A stretch of DNA of 64,000 nt from positions 106,781,307-106,845,306 of the forward strand of contig NC_089822.1 in NCBI RefSeq assembly GCF_035046505.1. The letters are read 5' to 3'. This DNA is from Tiliqua scincoides. Taxonomy: Eukaryota > Chordata > Lepidosauria > Squamata > Scincidae. Position 1 is the stretch's first letter; each line of letters opens with the position of its first letter. Of the stretch, positions 35,119-46,329 are shown one piece after another. The notes beneath the pieces were generated by a model. That model was given only the letters and a program-made list of their open reading frames with translations, ran no database searches and was not told the origin of the DNA. The position numbers and the translations under genes were made by a program.

Positions 35119-35466
35119 ACACAGGCCTACAAAATTGAGTGTCAGAAAAGTTTCTCCCAAACTTTATGGTGGTTTGATATGAACTTGGGGTGCCGATTCC
35201 AAAAATGGCATCCGTTTTGCCCTATCATGTCTAGTTTTGGAGATATAGTATAGCCTCATTAGTGAATGGTTCAAGCAGCTTCCTCATGAGGAAGCCATGG
35301 TGTAGGCTTCCTCATGAGGAAGCTGCTTGAACCATTCACTAAAGATGCCATGTCTCCAAAAACTAGACATGATAGGGCAAAACAGATGCCATTTTTGGAA
35401 CCGGCACCCCAAATATACCCAGGAATTGGTTTAATGTTTAAGGAAGCAAAATGTGTGTTGTCCTGT
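35119..35466. repeat. Palindrome-centred element, copy 2
   Basis: Arms 35185-35296 and 35305-35413 flank the 8-bp spacer ATGGTGTA. It is homologous to 27062-27420 over its full length, including the non-palindromic outer parts (left CAGGCCTACAAAATTGAG, right CCCAGGAATTGGTTTAATG). Confidence 0.9.
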
Positions 35467-35609
35467 GTTATTAGTGGCCTTCTGAATTCCAATGGCTGTC
35501 CATTTATAGCAACACAAGTGATGAGCTTTGACCACTTGCCAGAATGTGAAAAAAATTGTACCACATTGAAAAAAGGTAGATACTTATTATTTTGAATTAA
35601 GTTTCCTTA

Positions 35610-35699
35610 GAGCACAGCCATATGCACATTTACTCAGTAATAAATCTATTTGAGTTCACTTGGACTTACTCCCAACTAAGTGAGTATAGCATTTCAGCC
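35610..35699. mobile_element. Foldback MITE, short form, diverged
   Basis: GAGCACAGCCATATGCACAT, TTTACTCAGTAATAAATC and TTGGACTTACTCCCAAC align to the family; divergence is higher than at 28227. Confidence 0.6.
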
Positions 35700-36262
35700 T
35701 TAACTTTTCATTTGCATAAACTATTTGCATAAACTATTCTCAAATAACATCATCTTGTTATGAGAAATCTATGTGCATTACACCTGGCCATGTTGCAAAG
35801 TTGATTTGGGGTATCTGATGAAGCAATCAAAATATTACCAGTTCACTATGCAGGCACCTAAAACATGGATTGGATTCTCTTCTGAGGATGGATTGCCCTG
35901 GACATGCAAAAACCTTCTTTAGCTGAAGAAACAGTCCCTGATAAAAATTAAAAACGTTCAGTAGCTGGAGTGGTTAACTAGAGATGTTTTGTGCAATATC
36001 TCTATCTAGTGACAGGCAGAAGCAATTACACCTTCTTCCTTGTTTTTGTTTTTCTTTTTCTTTATCAAATTAAATCATCCTGAGTCCGTGGAATTAGTCA
36101 TGAAATGTGAGGACAAATGACTTACTTCTTTTTACCCTGAACTGCCTCGAGGCCAAGGACGAAGGAGGGAATGTACTCTCAAATAAGAAACAGCCATTTT
36201 GAGCATATCCACCAGGTTTCATTTCTAGGAGTGAGATAGTGAGTTCTGTGTACTGTCTAAAA
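35700..36262. other. Intergenic, nothing recognised
   Basis: AT-rich unique sequence. Confidence 0.3.
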
Positions 36263-36490
36263 CAGTGATTTTCAACCTTTTTCATCTCATGGCACACTGA
36301 CAAGGCACTAAAATGGTTAAGGCACTCCACCAGGTTTTTGACACTTGACAAGGTACACCATGCTGCCAGTGGGGACTCACATCTCCCATAGGCCCTATTA
36401 ATAAATGACCTTCCCCCAAATTCCTGGGGCGCACCTGTGGACCACTCGCGGCACACCAGTGTGCCACGGCACAGTGGTTGAAAATGGCTG
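36263..36490. mobile_element. hAT-type MITE with 8-bp target duplication
   Basis: Flanks GTCTAAAA (36255-36262) and GTCTAGAA (36491-36498). It starts CAGTGATTTTCAACC and holds CATCTCATGGCACACTGAC and GTGTGCCACGGCACAGTGG. The second copy is beside CASQ2 exon 4 (61433-61660). Confidence 0.82.
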
Positions 36491-36607
36491 GTCTAGAAGA
36501 TTGACACATGGAAAAGAAGAAATGGCAGCAGATGAATTGAATCCATTCTGTTGGACCAAACCCATCATGTTGTTAAGATTCTTGTATGACATAAAAATAT
36601 CTCTTTG

Positions 36608-36662
36608 TTGAAGTAGATGACCTTGTAGATACCTTCCAACTCTATGATTCTATGATTTTATA
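36608..36662 (+). mobile_element. CR1 3' tail of the CTATGATT type
   Basis: ATGACCTTGTAGATACCTTC followed by CCAACTCTATGATTCTATGA, the tail typical of avian and other sauropsid CR1. It differs from the TTCTTATG tail of the younger copies here. Confidence 0.8.
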
Positions 36663-36935
36663 ACAGAGCAATCAGTGGAAGAACGCTTTTCCCGATAGGA
36701 AATTCCACCACCCAGCTACTTTGCTGCTACCAACAAACACACAGGAGCAGAGGCAGTTAAGGTTTCAAAAGGAAAGACTTTACTCACAGTATACAATCAT
36801 GTGCATCATCTGAGGAATCAGAAATTTCTACAACTTGGGGACCAGAGAGCACTGTTCTCTGTATGGAAGTAAGGTGATGCTCTTCAACAACGGCTGAGCT
36901 GATAGAGCCTGGATGTTGCTCCCTCAATGGCCAGG

Positions 36936-36972
<37 letters not shown>

Positions 36973-37334
36973 GAAGTTAGATAAAGGATGCATTTCCTAT
37001 AGGTACCACAGAAGACAAGGAAAAGGGTCTCAGGCATCTGGAGAATACACTGCCCTCCAGAGTCCTGCAGGCAGTGTTGCACCAAGATTCCAATAGAAGT
37101 GACATCAGAAGACCTACAAAGACTCAGAAAGACTGCTACCAACCTTCTACAAAACAGTGGGGGTGCACTGATATGCCAAAAATAGACGTGGATGGAGTGG
37201 GGAACTGTCGGCTTCCCTCTGCTTGCAGAAAAATGGGTAAAGCATTGGTTTTATATTTTAAAAAGAGATAGGGTTCAGTGCACTTGGAATCCTACCTTCT
37301 AAGTCATATGGAATTTGGAGAAATCAGACACTAA
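36663..37334. other. Intergenic with a GA microsatellite at 36941-36969
   Basis: About 15 GA units; otherwise unique sequence without a gene signal. Confidence 0.6.
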
Positions 37335-38139
37335 CAACCCAATCCTATCTAGGGTTTACGCTGACTGATCTCGCAATCCATCAGTGTAAATCCTGGAACA
37401 ATGGTGCAAAAGTCGGTCCATCGTTCTACTGGCTGTGGCTATTAGGGCAAACTGCTGGAGGCCACACGCGGGTAACAGTAGCCCACTGCAGGGCCTTTGA
37501 GAGAATTTTATCAGGGGGTACAGCGTTTCTTTGCAAAGGGGGAGGGGTGAAGCAGAGCAGAGGAGGGTGGTGATGGGAGAGCAGAATAGGGACAGGGAGG
37601 GGAAAAACAGGGTGAGGGGAGGGTAGAGACAGCTTGAATAGTCTTTGGAGCCCAGATCTACCCACCCATGTGGCATCAGTAGTGTCCCCAATATCCCCAG
37701 TCATGGTAGTGTCCCCAACATGTCTGAGTAGATAGGAAAATGTCAGATCCCAGGAAATTTCTGGGCCCCCTCCTTTGGCTCCTGGGCCCCCCCTTTGGAT
37801 CCTGGGTCCAGGTACAAATTACCCCCCTCTCCTAGGCCCTGGCCACTAGCAACTCAGCAGGGAGAGCAAGGAGGGATATTGCAGCAGCAGTGCATGTCAA
37901 GATCCTACTCTCCTTTTCCTGGCCCGATGTCTCCTGACTCTCCTTGGACTTAACCTAGCTAAATAGCTGGCGTAGGTTTGAAAAGACTCATTAGAGGTTA
38001 GGCAGCTTATGGGGAGGAAACTAAAGATTTTTACTAACCTTTCTCAGGCCAGTTGCCCCCCCCCCCCACTATAGCAAGCAGTGCGTGCTCCATGAATGGC
38101 ACTGCATGCTCTGGGTTGCCAGGGGACAGAATTGGGCTG
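37335..38139. mobile_element. Long CAATCCTA-type element with TAA duplication
   Basis: TAA at 37332-37334 and 38140-38142. Ends CAACCCAATCCTATC and GACAGAATTGGGCTG. The 805-bp interior is non-coding, with C- and G-rich runs. Confidence 0.65.
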
Positions 38140-38327
38140 TAAGTCTGTCAGCCATATCTTGTTTGTATCTTAAGCCAGACAGAAAATGGAATAGCCAGAC
38201 TTCACTGCCTATGCTCCACAGAATGCAAACACATATTTTTTTTACTAAATACAGATTGCATTTTTACACGTTACTTAGCAAAAAATAGATTGTATTTTGT
38301 AAACTGTGAGCCACTCGAAAGCCCACT

Positions 38328-38427
<100 letters not shown>

Positions 38428-38463
38428 CTGTTTGGCCCATAACTGCACTAAAAGCAACCTTAA

Positions 38464-38547
38464 GGCTGCAATCACACTTTCCTAGAAGTAAGCCCCATTG
38501 AACACAATGGAACTTACTTCTGAGTAGACATGCATTGGATTTTGCTG
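38464..38547. mobile_element. Foldback MITE, short form
   Basis: Preceded by TAA. GGCTGCAATCACAC, AGAAGTAAGCCCCATTG, ACTTACTTCTGAGTAGAC; the right end is eroded. It lies about 680 bp upstream of the CASQ2 start codon. Confidence 0.75.
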
Positions 38548-39220
38548 AATGCCTCACAAGAAAGAGCAAATCCCCCATGCAGTAGATGATTCTAATTTGG
38601 GGTTTTGATTCCCTTCCATGGGTTGAATGAGAATGACGATCAGAAAACATCTCTCTGAAGCAACTCTCTAGGGTTGAGAAATCTCTGAGCTGTAAAAGCA
38701 ACAACGAAGCAAAATATGTTAAGGAAAGATTAAGTCCCAAAGTCCAAGTAGTTGCTTGCAAGGCTCTAAAACTCTCACAGATGCCTGTTTTCTTTATAAC
38801 GGAGTCCTTGTTGTGTGTTCCTTCACTCCCCACCCTCCGCTGCTCCCTTTCTCTCTACGAGATGATGCTGAGTGCCAGCAAAGTCCCTCAATCGTGTCAT
38901 AACTGTCCTTTTTAATTCATCGCAGGGTCTATTTATAGCTTGAAACAACTGCTTCCTAAAAATGGAGTTCTTAATGACACCAGAGCCGGGCCAAGCTATG
39001 TAAGGTATCCAGGGTTTGGTCTCCCAGCTTCTCCTGTCTGTCTTTTTGCCTTTGTCTTCCAACAAGGATTGCTTGTTTGCTCGGGCTGCTTCCCAGTGGC
39101 CTCAGTTGATCTACTGGCTCTATCGGAAAGCCGAGGGGAGCAAACTGGCACCCAGAGAGCTGAATTTCTGCAGCCCTTTCTATTGGAATCCCTCCTTCTT
39201 ACCCTAATTAAAGAAGCAAT
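38548..39220 (+). promoter_or_regulatory. CASQ2: CASQ2 upstream region and 5' UTR
   Basis: Repeat-free sequence between the last upstream MITE and the start codon. It holds the MEF2/TATA-like site 38929-38938, an E-box CAACTG at 38946-38951, and a CArG/MEF2-like CCTAAAAATGG at 38955-38965. If transcription starts about 30 bp after the TATA-like site, the 5' UTR is about 260 nt and could include a 13-codon upstream frame (38962-39003). The start site is inferred. Confidence 0.6.
38929..38938 (+). promoter_or_regulatory. CASQ2: MEF2-type site, possible TATA box, of CASQ2
   Basis: CTATTTATAG is a perfect match to the MEF2 consensus YTAWWWWTAR and contains a TATA-like TTTATAG. MEF2 control fits a gene expressed in cardiac and skeletal muscle. 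Confidence 0.6.
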
Positions 39221-39466
39221 ATGGGCTTCCCAGTGAAAGCAGCTTTCTGGCTTCTGGCAGGGTTTGCAGTGCTTACCTGCTGCAGGGCAGAAGAAGGACT
39301 GGACTTTCCGACCTACGATGGGAAAGATCGAGTGACCGACCTGAGTGAGAAGAACTACAAGCAGGCCCTGAAGAAGTACGACATGCTTGCCGTGCTGCTC
39401 CATGAGCCTGTGGCCTCCGACAAAACCTCTCAGAGGCGCTTCCAGATGACTGAGATGGTTCTGGAG
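39221..39466 (+). CDS. CASQ2: CASQ2 (cardiac calsequestrin) exon 1, residues 1-82
   Basis: Calsequestrin is the acidic, polymerising Ca2+ store protein of the sarcoplasmic reticulum lumen; it works with triadin, junctin and the ryanodine receptor. This exon encodes a signal peptide (hydrophobic core about 7-20, predicted cleavage after CCRA, residue 23) and the mature start EEGLDFPTYDGKDRV, nearly identical to mammalian CASQ2 (EEGLNFPTYDGKDRV) and unlike CASQ1 (QEGLDFPEYDGVDRV). Arg37 corresponds to human Arg33, a known CPVT position, and is kept. It is followed by the first strand and helix of thioredoxin-like domain I. The ATG at 39221 is the only one giving a signal peptide in frame. The exon ends in phase 0 with a strong donor, GAG then GTAAGT. 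NHLH2 upstream on the same strand supports CASQ2 rather than CASQ1. Confidence 0.97.
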
Positions 39467-40311
39467 GTAAGTGCAGCTGCACATTGCATGCATCTATAGT
39501 CCTGCCGTGGTCAGCTCTGCAGGGGCATGGTGCACTTGGGATGCACTGGGAGGAAATGATAATCAGTCAATCAAAGAAACAAACAGGTTTCTTCAAAATG
39601 AGCATTTGAGAAAAGTATGTATGCAGATTTACATACAAATCTGAACCTCTCTGGTCTAAAAGTTTCTTGGCAATCATCCTTCCCGGAATTGATACATGTT
39701 TTCAGAAGAAGGCCCCCTGCCTCTGGACTTAACCACTCAATTTTTTCCCCCTTTATAACCCAAAATGAAAAACATCAGGGAGATTCAGTAGACCAGGTAT
39801 CTAAGCTTGCTCAGTTCTCAGAACATTCATAGGGACTAGCAACTCCAAAAGGAACTCAGAACTAATTTTCCTGAACACTTTTTATTTATTTTTTTAATCA
39901 AAGTAGTTCTTCCATTGACTACCTGGAAACCAATCTTCTGTCCCACCAGTGCTAACAGAAATCCTTTATTAAACAAAGCTGAAGAAAGCTTCCATTACTT
40001 AAAAGCCAATATAGTCTGTGCCAGGACCAGATTCCTTTTTCTTGGTTGAAGCAGGGATGCCTAGAGATCTCTTTGCAGCCTGCCATTCATTTTTTTATTG
40101 TAAACATCTCTTCTGAGTCAAAAAGATTAACTCTGTGATGAAAGGGTTCTCGTACTAATGAGCAAAATGAAATACTGTTTGCAACTGAATACAAAGGCAT
40201 TGTAGTTGGAAGGGAAATATCTAGAGGAGATTTTGGAGCGGGAAAAACATCTTTGGCATCCTGAGTCCTCAGTAAAAGCCAAGCTCAGGGTCAAACAGGA
40301 CATACCATACA
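39467..40311. other. CASQ2 intron 1, 5' part, nothing recognised
   Basis: Intron 1 spans 39467-53222. This first part has no recognised repeat. Confidence 0.4.
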
Positions 40312-40545
40312 CTACAATACTTAACATTTTTATAGGACTTTCAGATGGCACTTCACCCATATTATCCTGATGCCCTTAAAACAACCTGTAAGGGAAGTAA
40401 GTAATATGATCTCCATATTGCAGTTGGGGAGGTTGAGAAGGGTGGGCTTGGCTAAGGGCATTAGGGAGTTTATGGCAGAGATGAGATGTAAACCAGGGGA
40501 GTCCTGATTCCCAGTGCTATCTCTTAGGTGCTATGAACACCATTC
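40312..40545. repeat. MIR/L2-type ancient repeat
   Basis: Degraded but typical order: TTTATAGGACTTTCAGATGG, CCTTAAAACAACCTGTAAGG, GATCTCCATATTGCAG, and GGCAGAGATGAGATGTAAAC. Related pieces are at 53612 and 56575. Confidence 0.6.
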
Positions 40546-41651
40546 ATGAACTTTTCAGAAGCACTGGAAGTGACTTTTTTCTCATTACAAAGAGCTATGT
40601 GGCCTGATCCTGATTGAGACCATGGTACACATGGAAGGGGAGGTCAGCCATTTCCCTTTGTGCAGATTTTCCTACTCAAATCAATGCTTCAGGTGGCTGT
40701 TTACCCCTGAAGTGGTTATTTGCCACACAGTTTAAGCAAGCGCCTTTAGCCTAGGGAGGATGATTTTTGTTGGGAAAGTCTCATGTGGGAGAAGGGTTAA
40801 CTTCCTTCTTCCTAAGTGCTGTGATCCCAATCCGGATCAGCCCCCTCTGGTTGTTTTAGTGGCAGAGATGTCATTCTGGTGGCAAGCAGGCCTCTCAAAT
40901 GTGAATGTAGGGGCATGCTTGGTTTTACCCAAGGGGGAAAGGCCATAGGTCCTTGCATAACAACAGCTATATAAAACCATAGGCCAAAAGACAGGTGACA
41001 GAGTCCTAGCTGGAGACAATATTCCCACAGCTACTTGCACTCTCAGATAAGGAAGCATAGAGAAGCCACTCCAAGCTGTTGCATTCCCACCTTCCTGTAC
41101 CTCACAATAGTCTCTTGGAGGGAACACAATAATAGATGCTGATGTCCCAAAAACAAGAAAAGCAGGTATGGTCAAAAGAGGAAAAAGTACCTCTTCCTGT
41201 CATCACCATTTGGGGGACTATACTAGATCTAAATGTAACCTCTTGGATAGTGAATGATGCAGTCAGACTATGAGAAAACTACTAGCCAGGTGAGCCTCAA
41301 TCTACAGTATATACTGTACCTGTAAATCATCAGTACCTGAAAAGCAGCCTTACCTAGGGAGAAGAGCATGTGAGAAGCCAGTGCACCCATCCCAACCCTC
41401 CACAAGCCCCATGTGTCATTTCTCTCCCTTAAAATCTGTTTTTCATATCTTTTAAGTTGGCATGCCTGTTTGTTAGCTGCCTTTATGGAAAGATGGGACA
41501 TAAAGATTTTAAAATAATTTCCAAACTAGAGAAATAATTGGGGTCAAAACACATGTTCCACACACTACATAACATGGAAAGGAAGGTTTGATTTTAGGTT
41601 TTTTTGTTTTGTTTAATAGCAGCCAGAGAGCTACTGGTTTTCACTGGAAGG

Positions 41652-41652
<1 letters not shown>
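40546..41652. other. Intron 1, nothing recognised
   Basis: Unique-looking sequence. Confidence 0.3.
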
Positions 41653-41692
<40 letters not shown>

Positions 41693-41775
41693 AGATATAT
41701 ATACATGTACACATACACACACATATTCTCTCTCTGAGTGTGTGTGTGAATAGAGAGAGAGACAGAGAGAGCATG
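41653..41775. repeat. CT microsatellite and adjoining low-complexity array
   Basis: About 18 CT units (41653-41688), then TATA, CACA, TCTC, TGTG and GAGA runs in succession. Confidence 0.95.
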
Positions 41776-41962
41776 TGTGTAGAGCATATGGTGGAGGAGA
41801 CTTGATTGGGATCAGAGCCACAGTGGGGCAAGTCTTAAAGGCCCCCTACACCCTGCCACAGCTCCGCTCTGGTTCATGCCCCTGCAGCTGCTATTTTAAA
41901 AAGACAAAAGTAAAACCCTATGTTATACACTCCATGTACTGTAATGTGTACTTTGACTCTAA

Positions 41963-42051
41963 GGCTGCAATTCTGTCTGTGTTTACTTTGGAGTAAGTTT
42001 TATTGAATTCAGTGGGGCTTACTTCTGAATCGATATGGATAGGATTGTGTA
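41963..42051. mobile_element. Foldback MITE, short form
   Basis: Preceded by TAA (41960-41962). GGCTGCAATTCTG, GGAGTAAGTTTTATTG and GGGGCTTACTTCTGAATCG. Confidence 0.72.
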
Positions 42052-42054
42052 TTA

Positions 42055-42210
42055 ACAGTATTTATATACCGCTTTTCAACGAAAAGTTCACAAAGCGGTT
42101 TACAGAGAAAAATCAAATAACTAATGGCTCCCTGTCCCAAAAGGGCTCACAAACTAAAAGATGCAAAAGAACGCCAGCAGTCAGCCACTAGAACAGACAC
42201 TGCTGGGGTT
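42055..42210 (-). repeat. AAT-tailed retroposon family, - strand copy
   Basis: Clean copy of the family end: TATTTATATACCGCTTTTCA, ACGAAAAGTTCACAAAGCGG, and AAAAGATGCAAAAGAACGCC. Confidence 0.7.
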
Positions 42211-43179
42211 TACGTGACACTATAAGACGTTTACGTGTCTCAAAGTATTGCTAGCTATCTGAGATGAGATTCCTTTAGTGGTCTGTGATGAGTCAAGACA
42301 CTTTCTGTAAGGTGCCCAAATCAAGAGCTGGGAGAAAACCGACTCCACATATTTTGCTTTTTTCTATTATCAGGAAGGTGCACATGACTGCCAAGTCTCT
42401 CCCAGAGAGTCCCTTCTGGGGTTACCTCTCCACCAGCAGGAGGGAGAGATCTCAGCTCATGCTCCAGGAATGCTGCCTGCAGGCATCCGGGACACACAAT
42501 GGTGGGCTGACCTGCACATCGATTGGCTCTTTGGAGGCTTCACAAAAGGTTTCATATAGATGGGCTGGATCATATTTTTAACTGGGCTGAGGATTCCTAA
42601 TTTTAGCGACCTTAAGCCAACAAGCATCTCCAGCCCTGTGAACTAATAAGGAGACCTTGCTGAACTCTGGAGCCCTTCCTAAGGTCTTGTTTCTGCACCC
42701 CATTACGAAAATATTAAGAGAGCCAGAAATCAGAAGGATTCCATTTGCATGTGGACTGGAGAATGGATCCACCTGGTGTTGCAATCCTATGCATACTGAC
42801 TTGGGCATTAGTTCCATTGAGTTCAGTGGCATTTATTTTTGAGTAAAAATGCACAGGTTCATACTACAAATCTCATCTGTACAGACAAGAGGCAGATGCG
42901 GCTGCAACTCTTTGCATTAGAGATATAGTCAATCGGACAGACAATAGAAAGATCGCTAGTCAGCTGGTCAATCACTAGTCAGCTGGTGTGTATACTGGCT
43001 TAGTTCCGAGGAGACCCATTGGAGGCCAGGCAGCCTACAGGGAGGTAAGTAAAAAAGATTTTGAATTAACCCTTCCAGGCTGTCTGGTCACTCCCCACTC
43101 ACCACCTGCACCACAGCATGCAGAGCTGAACTAGTTTGTTCAATGAAGTACTTTTCAAAGTACTGTAGAAAGAAAGCCA
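42211..43179. other. Intron 1; one MITE half-copy
   Basis: Bases 42779-42858 (GTTGCAATCCTATGCATAC, then GTTCCATTGAGTTCAGTGG) are a diverged short MITE. The stretch 42960-43090 has a long-family-like part (AGGCCAGGCAGCCTACAGGG). Confidence 0.5.
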
Positions 43180-43485
43180 CTGCCTTGTGGCTACATCCAG
43201 TTATGGAAAAGGCTTCAGGAGTCAACCTCGAGGCAAAATTCGGAGCCGGAGTTCCTGGCTGAACACAGTCACGTTCTGGCAACTCCTGCGACGCCGCTGG
43301 ATCCAACCTTATTGCCCTCTGCCTTTCCATTGGACCATATCAGCGACGTGGAGAGGGGGGATTTGCTGCATGGGAAACAGTCTATCCTCCATATCTACTT
43401 TACCCAAACTTCGCGCACTGGGGAGGACACTCTGTTCCAGAACCACCATACCATAGTCTTCCGAGACTGAAGGATGCCAACTAGC
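43180..43485 (+). repeat. LINE/SINE-like dispersed repeat
   Basis: The right part (TGTTCCAGAACCACCATACC, ATAGTCTTCCGAGACTGAAG) matches the end of the LINE fragment at 13213 in opposite orientation. The rest (CACAGTCACGTTCTGGCAAC, GACGCCGCTGGATCCAACC) is a block I recognise only as dispersed. Confidence 0.55.
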
Positions 43486-44092
43486 TAGAAAGAAAGGGCA
43501 TCATATTGGGCATGGCTACATAGCAGACTTAAATTGGTTTAACAGTCCTCTCTTCCAAGGGAATCCTGGGAGCCTTAGTTCTGGGGAAAATTAGTATTCA
43601 GAAGACATGTACAAAAGAGGTATCTGTTTCATTTGAAAACCAGGCAGAAAGCAATAGCAGAGGCCACCTCAGCATATCATGCAAAGCATCAGTTCCTCAT
43701 CAAACAGCTGGCCTTCCCCCTCCTCCTCTTCCTGTAGTCCAGTTTCTCCCCATGAAGTTTACAATCTATCCTGAGGGATAGATTCACATCAGTAGAGGGA
43801 TAGAGCTGTGGACTGAAAATATTTTCTTGAGGTTCTTAGCAAGAAAGCACCTTGGTTGACTGAGAGAGCATTTCAGTCTCCTTGAATTAACTGTTGGCCT
43901 GTTATAATGTTGGGTGGGCAGGCATCACTGTACGCATAAAAAGGCTCCACAAAAGTAGCTCTACCAAATCACAAAAAATTGTTTAAAAGAACTTTGCAAG
44001 AGCATTAGGAAGCATCATGCACACAGATTGTTTCCACTTAAATTTCATGTTTTGTTGTCTTCTGTTGGCTAGTTCTGAGATGCAAAACTGAA
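43486..44092. other. Intron 1, nothing recognised
   Basis: No repeat or exon signal. Confidence 0.3.
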
Positions 44093-44260
44093 GGTGCAAT
44101 CCTAACCAACTTTCCAGCACTAAAGTAAGGGCAATGCAACTCTGAGGTAAGGGAACAAACATTGCCTTACCTTGAGGAGGCCTCTGGGACTGCCCCCCAA
44201 CTGCAGGATTCAGCACATGCCCCGTTGGCATCACTATGCCAGTGCTGGAAAGTTGGCTAA
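44093..44260. mobile_element. Medium-form CAATCCTA MITE
   Basis: GGTGCAATCCTAACC with AACTTTCCAGCACT at the left; AGTGCTGGAAAGTTGGCTAA at the right. The interior is nearly identical to 55801. The right terminus lacks the last bases. Confidence 0.8.
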
Positions 44261-45505
44261 AAGACTGAGAATGTACACAATTTTCTAAAAAAATTTAATT
44301 TAATTTTTCTTAGACCCTTGATGCATTTCTTGACCCTGCTAGCTCTGCCCACTCTCAATATCTTCCTCTGCACAGAAATGCAGCTTTCCATATATACTCA
44401 TGTATAAGTCAAAAATTGATCCTGAAAACATAGGTTGACTTATACATGGGTCAATGCAGTGAATGCAGCTTCTAGGAGCAGCTGCCTGGTGAGGTGGGGG
44501 TGGGACTGGACTGAGAAGCAGGACATGTGGGGTAGGAAAAAAAGAGCAATTTTAGTTGCCACTAATTGTTCTGAGGCAGCAACAGAAAGCAAACAAAAAA
44601 AGGGGCCATTTAAGCCTCATCTCCAAACAGAAAGAGACGTTAAGGCGCTTATGGAAATTGTAATTTGTATGAGGGCTGCTGCTATCAAACTGCAGCACTG
44701 TACAGTACTCCTCAGAAAGCCCACAACTGCCGTAAGCATCTTCATCTCCCTTCTTGTTTGGAAAGAAGCTCAAATGGCTTCTTTTTTTCTTTTTGGCTTT
44801 TTGCTACTGCTTCAGGACAATTCTTGGTAAGTCGTTTTCAAAGAATTTCACACACTCCTAAGTGTGTTCCATAAGAATTTCCCATAAGCTTTATCCCCTG
44901 ACTTATCCTGGGGTCATAGAAATTTCATTTTTTGGGTGAAAGACCTACCCTTTACTTATCTGTGAGATTGACATACTCATATTTGCTATAACTTTGGCCA
45001 GGAGAGGAGAGACAAGACAACACTTTTCAAGGGAAAGGCAGCCTTGGAAACTGGAAGGATAGTGGAGGGAAGGACAGCTTAAAGTTTTCCTTTCCTGCCA
45101 TTTTCCCACTCACAATTGCCTCTCCCAGCTGATTTTGCACCCTTGGGAGGAAGATATGGGGAATTTCCACTTCTTTTTTCCTCATGGGGGGCGGATGATT
45201 TTGATCAATATTTGCAGAGAGGATCCCTTTAAGCATTCCTTTGATCATCACCCTGCCAATCAGCCAGTAGCATAGTGTGGCTGCTTCTCAGTTAAAATTA
45301 AATAAAGACTTTGGAAGACTGTACACCTGTCTCCAGTGTAACATCAAGTTGGACATGATTTTGCCAGCTGCCTGTTAACCGAAATCTACAAGACGAGCAC
45401 AAACACAAGATAAGACAGGAGGCAAGATAATCAGAAACACATTACAGTACACATTACCTATCCTACACATTATGTTATCCTCTGTTGTGGTGGTTGGCAC
45501 ATTAA
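44261..45505. other. Intron 1; possible DNA-transposon remnant
   Basis: 44388-44990 begins TATATACTCATGTATAAGTC and ends with TTGACATACTCATATTTGC; the ends look inverted, but the family is not recognised. The rest is unremarkable. Confidence 0.35.
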
Positions 45506-46326
45506 GGGCCCGATCCTGAAACCGGCACACTGGCTCACTGCTGGTGCGCAGTGTCACAAACATGCCGTAAGGTACACCTGCGACACATACTGCCTGGCCA
45601 GCGCTGATGCTGAGCCAGCGCCAGGCAGAGGATGGGCAACTACTGCCCAGAGTTCTGGGCAAGTACCGGGTGGTGGAGAGGTAAGTGGGGATGTGGGGGG
45701 AAGTCGGGAAGAAGGTGTGGTGGGGGAGGAAGCAGGACAGGAGGGAGGCATGACAGGCGGAGCTCAGCTCTGCTGAATATAAAGCCCTGCCTTGGGCCTT
45801 GTGGCCCAACATGAGTCTCCCTTATGCTGTACCGGCTACTTTACTTAAGGGGCTACTTTCTTTTCCTTGAGGAGTTACTTTCCTTACTTGGGGGAAGGAG
45901 ATGAATGTCCCCTTCCCCCAAGAACAGGGGTCTCCAAACATTTTGGCCAGAGGGCCACATCTAATATCTGGCGTGGTGTTGAGGGCCAGAAAAAAAATTT
46001 AGATATAAAATTTAGATAAATAAATTAGAGATGGAATTTAGATGAGTGAATAAATGAATGGACGGGTTCATTCATTCAACTTCTCTGGCCCTCAGAACAC
46101 CCTCCAGACACAACCAGAACACAGCTCAGGTCATGTTCAGTTGAGTGGGCCAGAGGCTTTCAAGGGAGAAGAGGCTGACTGCGGGCCGGATAAAGGCTTG
46201 CCACGGGCCGCTTCTGGCCCCCAGACCGGGGTTTGGAGACCCCTGCCCAAGAAGCTGGCAACAGCTGCCCATCACACTTAGGATCCCACAGCAGCCCTGC
46301 GTGCCAGGCAACTCAGGACTGGGCTG
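45506..46326. mobile_element. Long CAATCCTA-type element hosting a hAT MITE
   Basis: TAA at 45503-45505 and 46327-46329. Ends GGGCCCGATCCTGA and TCAGGACTGGGCTG. Without the hAT insertion (45925-46245 plus its duplication) it is about 490 bp, close to the copy at 34198. Confidence 0.65.
45925..46245. mobile_element. hAT-type MITE with perfect 8-bp target duplication
   Basis: CCCAAGAA at 45917-45924 and 46246-46253. Perfect 15-bp terminal repeats CAGGGGTCTCCAAAC and GTTTGGAGACCCCTG. Interior GGCCAGAGGGCCACATC and GGCCGCTTCTGGCCC. 321 bp, non-coding. Confidence 0.92.
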
Positions 46327-46329
46327 TAA

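Noticed and set aside
39616-39832. Possible alternative CASQ2 exon after exon 1
   Set aside because: No good splice acceptor/donor pair and no calsequestrin similarity.
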